Shown piece by piece: positions 52,791 through 61,242 of a stretch of 64,000 nucleotides of DNA (position 1 is its first letter; the number at the start of each line of letters is the position of its first letter). The DNA lies in assembly GCA_900538465.1 (NCBI GenBank), contig UPXV01000008.1:7549-71548 (forward strand). Direction: 5' to 3'. Made by a program: the position numbers and the translations under genes. The notes beneath the pieces are model-generated. The model was given only the letters and a program-made list of their open reading frames with translations, was not told where the DNA came from and did no database searches. The stretch comes from an uncultured Erysipelotrichaceae bacterium (lineage in GTDB: Bacteria > Bacillota_I > Bacilli_A > Erysipelotrichales > Coprobacillaceae).

Positions 52791-53326
52791 AATGTATGAT
52801 TGTTTCTGATATTCATGGTTCTTTAGAAGATTTGAAGAAAGTTTTATCAATTTTTGAAGAAGAACATATGGATCAATTGATTTTACTAGGAGACTTGTTA
52901 TATCATGGACCACGTAATCCTTTGCCAGAGGGATATAATCCTAAAGAAGTCGCTATTTTATTAAATCAATATAAAGAAAAGATCATTGCTGTAAGAGGAA
53001 ATTGTGATGCTGAGGTTGATCAAATGGTTTTAGATTTTCCAATACAAGCGGATTATAGTCAAATTTATATGGATGGGCATCGTTTCTTTATTACACATGG
53101 TCATTTGTATAATGAAGATCAAATGCCACTTCTTAATGAAGGTGATATTTTGATGTATGGTCATTTTCATAAACCTATAGCAAAACAAAAAGATGGAATA
53201 ATTATTTTTAATCCTTCTTCTATTTCTTTACCTAAGGAAGGTGTAAAGAGTTATGGAATTTATGAAAATGGGGAATTAAAAATCTATTCATTAGAAAAAA
53301 CATTGCTTAAGGCTATAAAAATATAA
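52787..53326 (+). CDS. YfcE/MJ0936-family metallophosphoesterase
   Basis: The ATG at 52787 overlaps the exoA stop (ATGA) and follows GGAGGG. The 179-residue calcineurin-like phosphoesterase has metal-binding motifs SDIHGS (residue 7 on), [17 protein letters not shown] and GHFH, all intact. E. coli YfcE is a phosphodiesterase on artificial substrates; the natural substrate is not established. Coupling to exoA is common in Bacillota but has no known meaning. Confidence 0.92.
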   Translation: MKCMIVSDIHGSLEDLKKVLSIFEEEHMDQLILLGDLLYHGPRNPLPEGYNPKEVAILLNQYKEKIIAVRGNCDAEVDQMVLDFPIQADYSQIYMDGHRFFITHGHLYNEDQMPLLNEGDILMYGHFHKPIAKQKDGIIIFNPSSISLPKEGVKSYGIYENGELKIYSLEKTLLKAIKI

Positions 53327-53358
53327 ATTTATTAAAAAAATATAAAAAAACCGTGAAA

Positions 53359-53387
53359 TTAATTTAAAAGTATGGTATTTTTATAGT
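53359..53387 (+). promoter_or_regulatory. gntR-type promoter with GntR operator copy 1
   Basis: AAAAGTA-TGG-TATTTTT (53366-53382) is an imperfect palindrome overlapping the likely promoter (TTAATT 53359, 17-bp spacer, TATAGT 53382-53387). The 19-bp sequence TTAATTTAAAAGTATGGTA (53359-53377) recurs inverted at 54211-54229 before the PTS gene, so the regulator probably binds both. Confidence 0.7.
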
Positions 53388-53403
53388 GGTGAGGTGAGAT
53401 AGA

Positions 53404-54114
53404 ATGGCAAAGTATAAAGATATTGCTGATGACATTCGTCAAAAAATTAAAAAACAAGAATATACTTTCGGTCAAAAGCTCCCTTATGAATATGTTCTTT
53501 GTATGAGTTATCATTGTAATAAAGAAACAATGAAGAAAGCTTTGGACATTTTGGTTAAAGAGGGATTGATTATCCGTAGAAGAGGTGCGGGAACTTTTGT
53601 TAAAGATTTTGATCCGTCAATTGAAAGTTCTACAAATAAGTTTGCAAGAGGATTAACTGCAAAATATGAAGGTATAAAAGAAGTGACAAGTGAAGTCTTA
53701 GAATTTGAAGTTGTTCCTGCTGATGCTCATTTGTCTAAGAAACTACAAATTGAGATAGGTGATTTTGTTTATCATATTATCCGATTGAGATTTTTAGATC
53801 AAAAGCCTCATTTAATTGATATTAGTTATATTCCAATTAGTTTGATACCGAATTTAAAATTAGAACATTTAAAAGGGTCAGTCTATAATTATATTGAAAA
53901 AGTATTAAAATTAAAAATTCAAAGTTGTCATTTGACAATTAATGCTGCTTTATCAACACCACTAGAACAACAATATCTTGGATTGAAAGAATATGAACCT
54001 TATATTCAAGAAGAACAAATTTCATATTTAAGTAATGGAGCTATCTTTGAATATACATTAGCAAGACATCATTATGCTGATTTTGAGTTCCAAACGATCG
54101 TCGTACAACAATAA
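53404..54114 (+). CDS. GntR-family regulator with UTRA sensor domain
   Basis: Residues 1-70 form the GntR winged HTH (YKDIADDIRQKIKKQEYTFGQKLPYE, then NKETMKKALDILVKEGLIIRRRGAGTFV). The remaining 160 residues form a UTRA domain (VYHIIRLRFLDQKPHLIDISYIPI), which binds sugar phosphates or related effectors. At 236 residues it is a typical HutC/TreR-subfamily protein. It lies just upstream of a PTS IIC gene, and both promoters carry the same operator sequence. It therefore most likely represses itself and controls the IIC gene in response to a phosphorylated sugar. Confidence 0.92.
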   Translation: MAKYKDIADDIRQKIKKQEYTFGQKLPYEYVLCMSYHCNKETMKKALDILVKEGLIIRRRGAGTFVKDFDPSIESSTNKFARGLTAKYEGIKEVTSEVLEFEVVPADAHLSKKLQIEIGDFVYHIIRLRFLDQKPHLIDISYIPISLIPNLKLEHLKGSVYNYIEKVLKLKIQSCHLTINAALSTPLEQQYLGLKEYEPYIQEEQISYLSNGAIFEYTLARHHYADFEFQTIVVQQ

Positions 54115-54142
54115 ACTTATGTGAAAAACATAAGTTTTTTTC
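54113..54142 (+). terminator. Terminator of the GntR-type gene
   Basis: AAACTTATGT (54113-54122) pairs with ACATAAGTTT (54128-54137), followed by TTTTTC. Confidence 0.8.
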
Positions 54143-54190
54143 TATTTGAGAAAAAAGTCGAAAAAAATTAATAAGAAAATATCGCATAAA

Positions 54191-54222
54191 ATGGTACTTT
54201 TTTTGAAAAGTACCATACTTTT
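54191..54222. promoter_or_regulatory. GntR operator copy 2 upstream of PTS IIC
   Basis: AAAAGTA-CCA-TACTTTT (54206-54222) is a perfect interrupted palindrome. A further half site forms an 11-bp inverted repeat ATGGTACTTTT (54191-54201) / AAAAGTACCAT (54206-54216). It shares 19 bp in inverse orientation with the site before the GntR-type gene. Confidence 0.7.
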
Positions 54223-54234
54223 AAATTAAAAGCA

Positions 54235-54263
54235 TTGACTTTTTATAAAATAAATCTTATACT
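54235..54263 (+). promoter_or_regulatory. Promoter of PTS IIC
   Basis: TTGACT (54235-54240), a 17-bp spacer and TATACT (54258-54263). The operator lies 12 bp upstream of the -35. Confidence 0.75.
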
Positions 54264-54298
54264 ATTAGTGTCAAAAATATTTTAAGGGAGGAAAAAAT

Positions 54299-55702
54299 AT
54301 GGACGCTTTTGCTGATAAGCTTGGACGCATTGGTGCTTGGTGTGGTCAAAACAAATACCTTGGCGCTATCAAAAATGCATTCCAAAACTTCATGCCAGCA
54401 ACTATCGCTGGTGCAATCGGTGTTCTTTGGACAAACGTATTAGTTAATGATAACGTTGTCGAAGGAAACGCTCAAGGTCTTGGTGGGATTTTCAAACCAA
54501 TTATGGCTTTACAACCTATCAATGACGTATTCGCTGCAATCTCATTTGCAACTATCTCATGTATTTCTATTGGTATCGTAATGTTAGTAGCTCAAGAAAT
54601 TGGAGAAGCTAATGGTGAAACTGGTGCTTTCCCAGCAGTTCTTGGATTCATGTCATGGGCTATGGTTACTCCAACAACTACACAAATTTGGCAAGGTAAA
54701 GATGGTCTTGTAACAGGTGCTATCTTACCAGAAGGTGCTAAATCTCTTGGTACTGTAGGTGGATTTGAAGGAAGTTACTTAGGTGCTACTGGATTATTTA
54801 CTGCATTATTAGTAGGTATTATCGCTCTTGAAATTTATAACATGTTCCGTAAAATGGATGCATTAAAAATCAAGATGCCTGAACAAGTACCTCCAGGTGT
54901 AGCTCGTGCATTCGAAGTTTTAATCCCAACATTCTTAACTTTATTAGTTGTTGGTGTTATTGGTTGGTTAGTTAAATTAGCTTCTGGCGTATATTTAAAT
55001 GACTTAATCAAAACTTCTGTACAAGAACCATTAATGGAAGTTATTGGTGACAATATCGTTGCTGTTATGTTCATGTATGTATTAATCTCATTATTCTGGT
55101 TAGTAGGTATTCATGGTAACAACATGTTAGCTGCTGTTAAGGAACCAATCTTCAAACCTATGTTATATGCAAATACTGCATTATTTACAAATGGTAAATC
55201 TACAGCTCTTCCATTGACTGAAGATATTAAAGCTCATGGATATTACACTATGAACTTAACTATGATGCAAATGTTTGCTGAATGGGGAGGTTCTGGGGTT
55301 ACTTTAGGTTTAGTTATTGCAATCTTCATCTTCTCTAAACGTGAAGATAACCGTGCAATCGCTACATTATCTATCGTTCCAGGTTTATTCAACATCAATG
55401 AAACTGTAACATTTGGTATTCCATTGGTATTAAACCCAATCTTAGGTATTCCATTCATCTTAGCTCCTGTAGCTTGTATCTTCGTTGGTTGGTTATTAAT
55501 CACTATTAAGTTCTGTCCAGTTGTTGTACTTGAAGTACCTTGGACAATGCCACCATTATTGTTAGGATTCTTAGCTACTGGTGGTAACATCATGGGTGCT
55601 GTATCACAAATTATTGTTATTGCTTTAGCAACAGTAATTTATATCCCATTCTTAATTGCTTACGAAAAATATCAAAACAAACAAGCTGCTGCTGCAGAAT
55701 AA
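54299..55702 (+). CDS. PTS lactose/cellobiose-family IIC permease
   Basis: The 467-residue integral membrane protein has about ten helices. It matches the CelB/ChbC-type IIC family (NFMPATIAGAIGVLW; GIHGNNMLAAVKEPIF; the sugar-site NINETVTFGIPLVLNP). It brings a beta-glucoside, chitobiose or similar disaccharide across the membrane while IIB phosphorylates it. No IIA or IIB is adjacent; a stand-alone IIB of the same family is at 23.2 kb. Codon use is markedly richer in ATC, AAC, TTC and GCT than in most neighbours, which suggests very high expression. It is controlled by the upstream GntR-type gene through a shared operator. Confidence 0.9.
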   Translation: MDAFADKLGRIGAWCGQNKYLGAIKNAFQNFMPATIAGAIGVLWTNVLVNDNVVEGNAQGLGGIFKPIMALQPINDVFAAISFATISCISIGIVMLVAQEIGEANGETGAFPAVLGFMSWAMVTPTTTQIWQGKDGLVTGAILPEGAKSLGTVGGFEGSYLGATGLFTALLVGIIALEIYNMFRKMDALKIKMPEQVPPGVARAFEVLIPTFLTLLVVGVIGWLVKLASGVYLNDLIKTSVQEPLMEVIGDNIVAVMFMYVLISLFWLVGIHGNNMLAAVKEPIFKPMLYANTALFTNGKSTALPLTEDIKAHGYYTMNLTMMQMFAEWGGSGVTLGLVIAIFIFSKREDNRAIATLSIVPGLFNINETVTFGIPLVLNPILGIPFILAPVACIFVGWLLITIKFCPVVVLEVPWTMPPLLLGFLATGGNIMGAVSQIIVIALATVIYIPFLIAYEKYQNKQAAAAE

Positions 55703-55726
55703 GATTTGTAAACAAATAGAATGTTT

Positions 55727-55755
55727 AAAAGGACGCTTAGTCGTCCTTTTTATCT
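55727..55755 (+). terminator. Terminator of PTS IIC
   Basis: AAAAGGACG (55727-55735) pairs with CGTCCTTTT (55742-55750), followed by TATCTTAT. Confidence 0.75.
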
Positions 55756-55906
55756 TATGTTATGGAATTGTTAATGATACAAATGAATTGTAATATTTAT
55801 CTATAAATTCTTGGTTAATTTGCTAAATTTATAATTGGAAATTAGCATGAATAAGATTGTTATTTCTATATAAATCATGTATAATAGAAAAGAAAGTGAG
55901 GCATTT

Positions 55907-56410
55907 ATGGAAAAAGAGTTTAAGTTTAGAATGAATACGGCCACTATCATCTTCTTGTGTGCTTATACTATTTATACCGTGTATATAGCAGTTACAGCTA
56001 GTGTGAGTACTTTTATAGCAATTTTAGTATTTGGTATTTTATGTTATATTTTCTTTCTTGGTATGAGACCTTATAAATATACTATTGGTAAAAAAACTTT
56101 AACAATTCATTATCCATTATGGAAGAATAGTCATGTTGATTTGATGCAATGTGAGACAATTTGTGATCCTGTTTCTCGTTGGGCTGATATTGCAACACGT
56201 CCACATGCCATTGAAATTTATACAAATACGAAAAAGCGTTATTGTTGTTTCCCAAAAGAACGTGTAGAATTTGTTGATGCTATTTTAAAAGAAAATAAAA
56301 GAATTCACTGTACAGTGAAAGATTATACAGATGTGCATAGACAACTTGAAAAGAAACAACGTAAAGAAAGAAGAAAAGCCGAAAACAAGCAGCAAGAGAA
56401 AAGGAAGTAG
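55907..56410 (+). CDS. Membrane protein with bacterial PH-like domain
   Basis: The ATG at 55907 follows GTGAGG; the upstream in-frame ATG at 55877 lies in the -10 region (TATAAT 55880-55885) and is rejected. The 167-residue protein has two adjacent helices (about residues 14-31 and 35-52). A PH-like domain follows (YKYTIGKKTLTIHYPLWKNSHVDLMQCETI, then CCFPKERVEFVDAIL), ending in a very basic tail (QRKERRKAENKQ). Function unknown. Confidence 0.75.
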   Translation: MEKEFKFRMNTATIIFLCAYTIYTVYIAVTASVSTFIAILVFGILCYIFFLGMRPYKYTIGKKTLTIHYPLWKNSHVDLMQCETICDPVSRWADIATRPHAIEIYTNTKKRYCCFPKERVEFVDAILKENKRIHCTVKDYTDVHRQLEKKQRKERRKAENKQQEKRK

Positions 56411-56428
56411 ATTAACATCTTCTTCCTT

Positions 56429-57109
56429 TTAAAATGCCATTTTATAACTATCTTTCCCAAAGCGTTTAATATAATCTTGCTCATTATTGGCCATTCTTAA
56501 TTTCATAATTAAATTACTCATTAATGCTGGAATAGAAGTTCCATCTTCATAAATGGATGACCCCCAAACTTGTTCAAAAAGATAGGAAATTGAAAAAGGT
56601 TGATAAGGATGTGAAATTAAGATAGAGATTAATTTGAATTCATTTTTTGTAAGATTTAATGGTTTTCCATGACAAGAACAAGTTCTTGCAGTTGTATCTA
56701 CAATAATGTCTTTGAAACGATAAATTTGTCTTGGCTTTAAGATTCCATTTTTATAGACAGATTGAATTTTTGCATCTAAATTTTTTAAATCAAATGGAAT
56801 AGTTAAATAATCATCAGCCCCTGCATTTAAAATAGATTCAAGATAATCTGATGACAAAGTGTCACTTAACACAATAACAATGGGTTGACTTTTTAATTTA
56901 GCTTGTACAATAAATTCTTTTGTTTTGATTCTTGGGAAATCATCTTCAATAATCAGACAATCATAAGAATGATTTTCATAATAAGCTTCTAGATCTTTAT
57001 ATTGAATAACTTGGTTACAGATATAATCTTTTCCTTCAAGATATTCTTTGATTTGGTTATTTGTATTTTTATCACTATGAATAATTAAAGCAGTAAATTG
57101 ACTTAACAT
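56429..57109 (-). CDS. Orphan OmpR/PhoB-type regulator with degenerate receiver
   Basis: The ATG at 57109 is eight bases after GAGG. The 226 residues have a receiver-like N-terminal domain and an OmpR winged helix (about 130-226; NLTKNEFKLISILISHPYQPFSISYLFEQVWG). The receiver has lost its phosphorylation chemistry: the acidic pair is H11-S12, the phospho-Asp position is E55 (YDCLIIEDDFP) and the conserved Lys is Ile (YLTIPF). It therefore cannot be a normal phospho-switch and may be constitutively active or bind a ligand. No kinase gene is nearby. It is divergent from glnN, like the atypical GlnR regulators of nitrogen genes in Actinomycetota, but that link is inference. Confidence 0.88.
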   Translation of the reverse strand: MLSQFTALIIHSDKNTNNQIKEYLEGKDYICNQVIQYKDLEAYYENHSYDCLIIEDDFPRIKTKEFIVQAKLKSQPIVIVLSDTLSSDYLESILNAGADDYLTIPFDLKNLDAKIQSVYKNGILKPRQIYRFKDIIVDTTARTCSCHGKPLNLTKNEFKLISILISHPYQPFSISYLFEQVWGSSIYEDGTSIPALMSNLIMKLRMANNEQDYIKRFGKDSYKMAF

Positions 57110-57219
57110 AGTACTCACCTCTTTTATTAAGTATAATCCTTCTTAAAAAAATTACAATAATTATTCATCAATTTCATTAATAAAATAATTTCATAATAAT
57201 AAAATGACTTTATACTATA

Positions 57220-57248
57220 TTGACAGATAATGACTCAAAATATATAAT
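57220..57248 (+). promoter_or_regulatory. Perfect consensus promoter of glnN
   Basis: TTGACA (57220-57225), exactly 17 bp, and TATAAT (57243-57248) match the sigma-A consensus at all twelve positions. Confidence 0.85.
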
Positions 57249-57269
57249 ACCCTCATAAAGAATATCTTA

Positions 57270-57294
57270 TTTATGTTTACACAATAAACATAAA
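57270..57294. promoter_or_regulatory. 10-bp inverted repeat in the glnN leader
   Basis: TTTATGTTTA (57270-57279) - CACAA - TAAACATAAA (57285-57294) lies about 15-40 bases after the predicted start of transcription. It contains TGT-N11-ACA, like GlnR/TnrA boxes, but the inner A and T positions are swapped. A downstream repressor site fits a gene with a perfect promoter. Confidence 0.55.
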
Positions 57295-57329
57295 TTGATA
57301 CAATTGATGAGACAAGGGGGAGTAACTTA

Positions 57330-59408
57330 ATGGAAATGAATGAATTACTTGAAGGCTATGGGTGTTTAACATTTAGTGACGATGTAATGAAAGAACGTAT
57401 TCCAAAATCTACATATAGAGCTTTTCATGAATCTTTGGATAATGGAGAACCATTAACAAAAGAAACAGCAACAGTTATTGCAAATGCAATGAAGATTTGG
57501 GCTGTAGAGAATGGGGCTACACATTTTACACATTGGTTTATGCCAATGACAGGATTAACAGCAGAGAAACATGATGCATTTTTGGAACCTGATGGAAATA
57601 AAGCAGTTTTAGAATTTAGTGGTAAGACTTTGAGAAAAGGGGAACCAGATGCTTCTTCGTTTCCTTCTGGTGGATTACGTGCAACTTTTGAAGCAAGAGG
57701 ATATACATCTTGGGATTGTACATCTCCAGCTTTTGTTAAGGATGGTTCATTATATATTCCAACTTTATTCTCATCATATAATGGTGAAGCGTTAGATAAA
57801 AAAACACCATTATTGAAATCAGTTGATGCTTTATCTAAAGCCTCATGCCATTTGCTTCCTTTATTAGGAATGCAAGGTGTTACAAAAGTTAGTGCTTCTG
57901 TAGGAAGTGAACAAGAATACTTTTTGGTTGCAGATGAGTTTTACCAAAAACGTATGGATTTAAAATTAACAGGACGTACATTATTTGGTGCTAGAGCTCC
58001 AAAAGGTCAAGAATTAGAAGATCACTATTTTGGAAGTTTAAAACGGAAAGTTTCGGCTTTTATGAAAGATTTGGACCAGGAACTTTGGAAATATGGTATT
58101 CCTTCAAAAACAAAACATAATGAAGCAGCTCCAGCACAACATGAAGTGGCTTGTGTTTATCGTAATGTAAATATTACAACGGATAATAATCATTTATTGA
58201 TGCAATTGATGCAAGATATTGCAAAAAAACATGGATTAAGATGTTTATTACATGAAAAACCTTTTGAAGGTGTCAACGGATCTGGAAAGCATAACAACTG
58301 GTCAGTTGAGACAAATACGGGTGTGAATTTGTTTAATCCTGGAGACAATCCAGCTAATAATTTAACATTTTTAGCAGCATTAGCATGTACTATGAAAGCA
58401 GTAGATGAATATGCTGATTTGCTTCGTATGTCAATTGCAACAGCTGGAAATGATCATCGTTTAGGGGCAAATGAAGCACCTCCTGCAATCATTTCAATGT
58501 TTTTAGGAGAAGATCTTGATAGAATTGTTGATGCGATTATTGACAACAAGGAATTAGAAGATTTAAGTAGTGATCGTTTCCAAACAGGTGTTTCTGTTGT
58601 TCCTGATTTTTCTAAGGATAATACAGATAGAAATAGAACTTCACCATTTGCTTTTACAGGAAATAAATTTGAATTTAGAGGGGTAGGGTCAGCTCAATCA
58701 ATTGCTGGACCAAATACGATTTTAAATTCTATCTTAGCTGCAGAAATGGAAGAAATGGCTAAAGAAATTGAAAGTGGAAAAACACCAATGGAAGTTATCA
58801 AAGCATTTATGGCTGAACATAGACGTATTATCTTTAATGGTGATGGTTATTCAAAAGAATGGGAAATTGAAGCAGAAAAACGTGGCCTTGCTAATCATAA
58901 AAACACAGTGGATGCAATGGAATGTTTAAGAGAAGATAAAAATATTCAAATGCTTGAAAGTTTAGGTGTTTATACGAAAAAAGAATTAGCATCTCGTTAT
59001 GAAATTTTATTAGATAATTATAACAAAACAATCCAAGTGGAAGCATTAACAGCTTCTAAGATGGCACATAATGAAATTTATCCTGCTGTTGTTTCTTATC
59101 TCAAAACAATAACAAGTACAGCTCTTGAAGTCAAAGAAGCTGGTATTGACAATCAATTTTTAATTGAGGATGTACAAGAATTATCTCAATTATTATCACA
59201 AATGAAAGCACAAATGAATCAATTGGATCAATCTATTACAAAAGCGCAAACTTTTGTTGGAGAAATTGCTGATCAATCAATGATTTGGCGTGATGAAGTG
59301 TTTACTGCAATGAATCAATTACGTGATATTACTGATACAATTGAAGCAAAGGTTGATGAAAAATATTGGCCAATGCCTACATATTTAGATTTATTGTTTG
59401 GAATTTAG
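57330..59408 (+). CDS. glnN: Glutamine synthetase type III
   Basis: It forms glutamine from glutamate, ammonia and ATP. At 692 residues it has the length of GSIII (types I and II are 350-470). The GSIII N-terminal domain starts YGCLTFSDDVMKERIPKSTY, and catalytic regions include SVGSEQEYFL, KHNEAAPAQHEVACVY and GVNGSGKHNNWSVETNTG. The C-terminal segment is the roughly 150-residue helical region of the GSIII type. It is divergent from an orphan OmpR-type regulator and has a consensus promoter. No glutamate synthase or amtB is in the window. Confidence 0.96.
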   Translation: MEMNELLEGYGCLTFSDDVMKERIPKSTYRAFHESLDNGEPLTKETATVIANAMKIWAVENGATHFTHWFMPMTGLTAEKHDAFLEPDGNKAVLEFSGKTLRKGEPDASSFPSGGLRATFEARGYTSWDCTSPAFVKDGSLYIPTLFSSYNGEALDKKTPLLKSVDALSKASCHLLPLLGMQGVTKVSASVGSEQEYFLVADEFYQKRMDLKLTGRTLFGARAPKGQELEDHYFGSLKRKVSAFMKDLDQELWKYGIPSKTKHNEAAPAQHEVACVYRNVNITTDNNHLLMQLMQDIAKKHGLRCLLHEKPFEGVNGSGKHNNWSVETNTGVNLFNPGDNPANNLTFLAALACTMKAVDEYADLLRMSIATAGNDHRLGANEAPPAIISMFLGEDLDRIVDAIIDNKELEDLSSDRFQTGVSVVPDFSKDNTDRNRTSPFAFTGNKFEFRGVGSAQSIAGPNTILNSILAAEMEEMAKEIESGKTPMEVIKAFMAEHRRIIFNGDGYSKEWEIEAEKRGLANHKNTVDAMECLREDKNIQMLESLGVYTKKELASRYEILLDNYNKTIQVEALTASKMAHNEIYPAVVSYLKTITSTALEVKEAGIDNQFLIEDVQELSQLLSQMKAQMNQLDQSITKAQTFVGEIADQSMIWRDEVFTAMNQLRDITDTIEAKVDEKYWPMPTYLDLLFGI

Positions 59409-59420
59409 TTTTAATATTTG

Positions 59421-59450
59421 AAAAGGAGTTGCTACTCCTTTTTAATTTTT
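59421..59450 (+). terminator. Terminator of glnN
   Basis: AAAAGGAGT (59421-59429) - TGCT - ACTCCTTTT (59434-59442) is followed by TAATTTTTTT. Confidence 0.8.
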
Positions 59451-59458
59451 TTAGATTA

Positions 59459-59467
59459 TGGTATAAT
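59459..59467 (+). promoter_or_regulatory. Extended -10 promoter of the GNAT gene
   Basis: TGG-TATAAT lies 24 bases before the start codon, directly after the glnN terminator. Confidence 0.55.
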
Positions 59468-59491
59468 GATTTTGCAGAAAGAGGTGGTTGT

Positions 59492-59953
59492 ATGGAAACA
59501 AGACTATATATGCCTAAAGATTTACATGATGTTCTTGAACTTTTTTATGACAATGTCCATACTGTTTGTACACAAGATTATACACAAGAACAATTAGATG
59601 CTTGGGCACCAAAAGATGCTGATGTTCAAAGATGGGAAGCATCATTGAATAAGAATCATACTTTAGTTGTTGAAGATGATGGAAAAATAGTGGGTTTTGG
59701 AAATATTGGAGAAACTGGCTATCTTGATCGTTTATATGTAAGGGCTGATTATTTGCATCAAGGGATTGCAACCATGATTGTTAAGAAATTAGAAAAATAT
59801 GCCACAACAAAAGGCATTCGTTTTATGAATACTGCGGCTTCTATTACTTCAAAACCTTTCTTTGAAGCTATGGGATATGTTGAAATAGAAGAACAAGTTG
59901 TTGAAAGAAGAGGCGTTAGATTACGTCGATATTTAATGGAAAAGAAACTGTAA
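59492..59953 (+). CDS. GNAT-family N-acetyltransferase
   Basis: The ATG at 59492 follows GAGGTGG; a longer in-frame reading from 59366 would overlap glnN and is rejected. The 153-residue protein has the GNAT fold with LVVEDDGKIVGFGNI, LYVRADYLHQGIATMIVKKLE (the acetyl-CoA pyrophosphate loop, Q/R-x-x-G-x-A/G) and FFEAMGYVEIEE. It transfers an acetyl group from acetyl-CoA to an amine; the substrate is not predictable. Similar proteins (YafP-like) are single genes in many Bacillota. Confidence 0.88.
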   Translation: METRLYMPKDLHDVLELFYDNVHTVCTQDYTQEQLDAWAPKDADVQRWEASLNKNHTLVVEDDGKIVGFGNIGETGYLDRLYVRADYLHQGIATMIVKKLEKYATTKGIRFMNTAASITSKPFFEAMGYVEIEEQVVERRGVRLRRYLMEKKL

Positions 59954-60034
59954 AGTTTCTTTTTTCAATTTCTGAAATTTTAACGACAAACTTAAAAAAA
60001 TCTATATAATATTCCTCGCTATGGAGGATGAGGC

Positions 60035-60682
60035 ATGAGTAAGAATGTGAAAAGATATATATTGATTGTATTAGGGTTTATGATTGTAGGAACAGCATGT
60101 GCTTTTACTTTAAAGGCAAATGTTGGTGTAGGGGCATGGGATGCTCTTGCAAAATCAACATCAGATATTGTAGGGATTGAAGTTGGGACAGCAGGTATTA
60201 TTTTTAATAGCTGTTGTGTTTTAGGGCAAATCATTATTTTAAGAAAAGATTTTCGATGGATTCAATTGTTACAATTACCATTAAGTATATTATTAGGGGT
60301 TGTTATTAATTTTGTTTTATATCAATTATTAGTTTTCCCATTTGATTCTTTTATTGGTGGAATCATTATGTATATTTGTGGAAGTACTGTTTGTGCTTTT
60401 GGAGTTTCAATTGTCATGTTATTGGATGAAGTGACATTTGCGTTAGAAGGATTTTGTATGGCAATGACAAAAATTATTCCTGTTAAGTTTTCTGTTTCAA
60501 GACAAGCGGCTGATGTCATAAGTATTATTGCTATTTTGGTTTTAAAGTTCATTTTTGATATTCCATGGTCTATTGGAGTTGGTACAATTATTGGGATGTT
60601 AACATTTGGACCAACACTTGGTATTTTTATGAAAATCTTTAAACCTATTTTAAAGAAACAAGGTGTATTAAATTATGAATAA
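60035..60682 (+). CDS. YczE/YyaS-type membrane protein (YitT superfamily)
   Basis: The 215-residue protein has about five or six membrane helices and begins YILIVLGFMIVGTACAFTLKANVGVGAWDALAKSTSDI. The L-x-x-N-x-G-x-x-x-W-D segment is the hallmark of YczE/YyaS proteins. It is distantly related to the YitT protein at 6.3 kb but lacks the DUF2179 tail. Function unknown. It has a GGAGGATGAGG site and converges with vanZ across a strong hairpin. Confidence 0.82.
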   Translation: MSKNVKRYILIVLGFMIVGTACAFTLKANVGVGAWDALAKSTSDIVGIEVGTAGIIFNSCCVLGQIIILRKDFRWIQLLQLPLSILLGVVINFVLYQLLVFPFDSFIGGIIMYICGSTVCAFGVSIVMLLDEVTFALEGFCMAMTKIIPVKFSVSRQAADVISIIAILVLKFIFDIPWSIGVGTIIGMLTFGPTLGIFMKIFKPILKKQGVLNYE

Positions 60683-60712
60683 AACGAAGTCAATTGTGAC
60701 TTCGTTTTTTTA
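60681..60712. terminator. Bidirectional terminator between yczE-type gene and vanZ-type gene
   Basis: AAAACGAAGTCA (60681-60692) - ATTG - TGACTTCGTTTT (60697-60708) is a perfect 12-bp stem with A/T ends. The yczE-type stop codon overlaps its start. Confidence 0.85.
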
Positions 60713-61115
60713 AATATCTATCATATATATCATAACCTATAATCGCCAAACAACCACCACTACTATCAATCAGTACGTCAGTCAATTGACCAGCTCTTCC
60801 ACCGATAAAAAGTTGATGCCATTCATCAGTACAAGCATAAAGAAAAGTAGCAGCTAAAGAAAAAACAAGAATTTGTTTTAAAGAATATTGACAATGAGAA
60901 AAACCATAAATAAAAGTGAGTGTAAGTAAAGCATATTCACTCATATGAGCTGCTTTTCGGATAATCAATTCAGTAATAGGAATATGTAAGTATGTTTGTA
61001 TCCAGTAAACAATTTGACTGCTTAATCCAGATGATTGTTCACCATTTTGATTAGAAAACATAAAAATAATCATCATGAATAAAATAGATGGTATAAAATA
61101 TTTTAACTTTTTCAT
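60690..61115 (-). CDS. VanZ-family membrane protein
   Basis: The 141-residue protein has about four hydrophobic segments and the VanZ signature: FSNQNGEQSSGLS after the first helix, RKAAHMSEYALLTLTF in the middle, and TDEWHQLFIGGRAGQLTDVLIDSSGG near the end. The founding member gives low-level teicoplanin resistance by an unknown mechanism. Most chromosomal VanZ-like proteins, as here without any van genes, have no known role. Confidence 0.9.
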   Translation of the reverse strand: MKKLKYFIPSILFMMIIFMFSNQNGEQSSGLSSQIVYWIQTYLHIPITELIIRKAAHMSEYALLTLTFIYGFSHCQYSLKQILVFSLAATFLYACTDEWHQLFIGGRAGQLTDVLIDSSGGCLAIIGYDIYDRYLKKRSHN

Positions 61116-61242
61116 AAGACACCTCTAGAGGTATTATAGGGAAAATTGTTGTTTTATACAAGAGAATCTTTTGAAAGTATATCATTTGATTTGAAATTTA
61201 TGTTTGGCTTCTATACAATAGAGATGGAAAGAGGTGTTTGAA

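Noticed and set aside
59366..59491. Longer N-terminus for the GNAT protein starting inside glnN.
   Set aside because: It would include the glnN terminator and the extended -10 promoter; the ATG at 59492 has a proper ribosome site.
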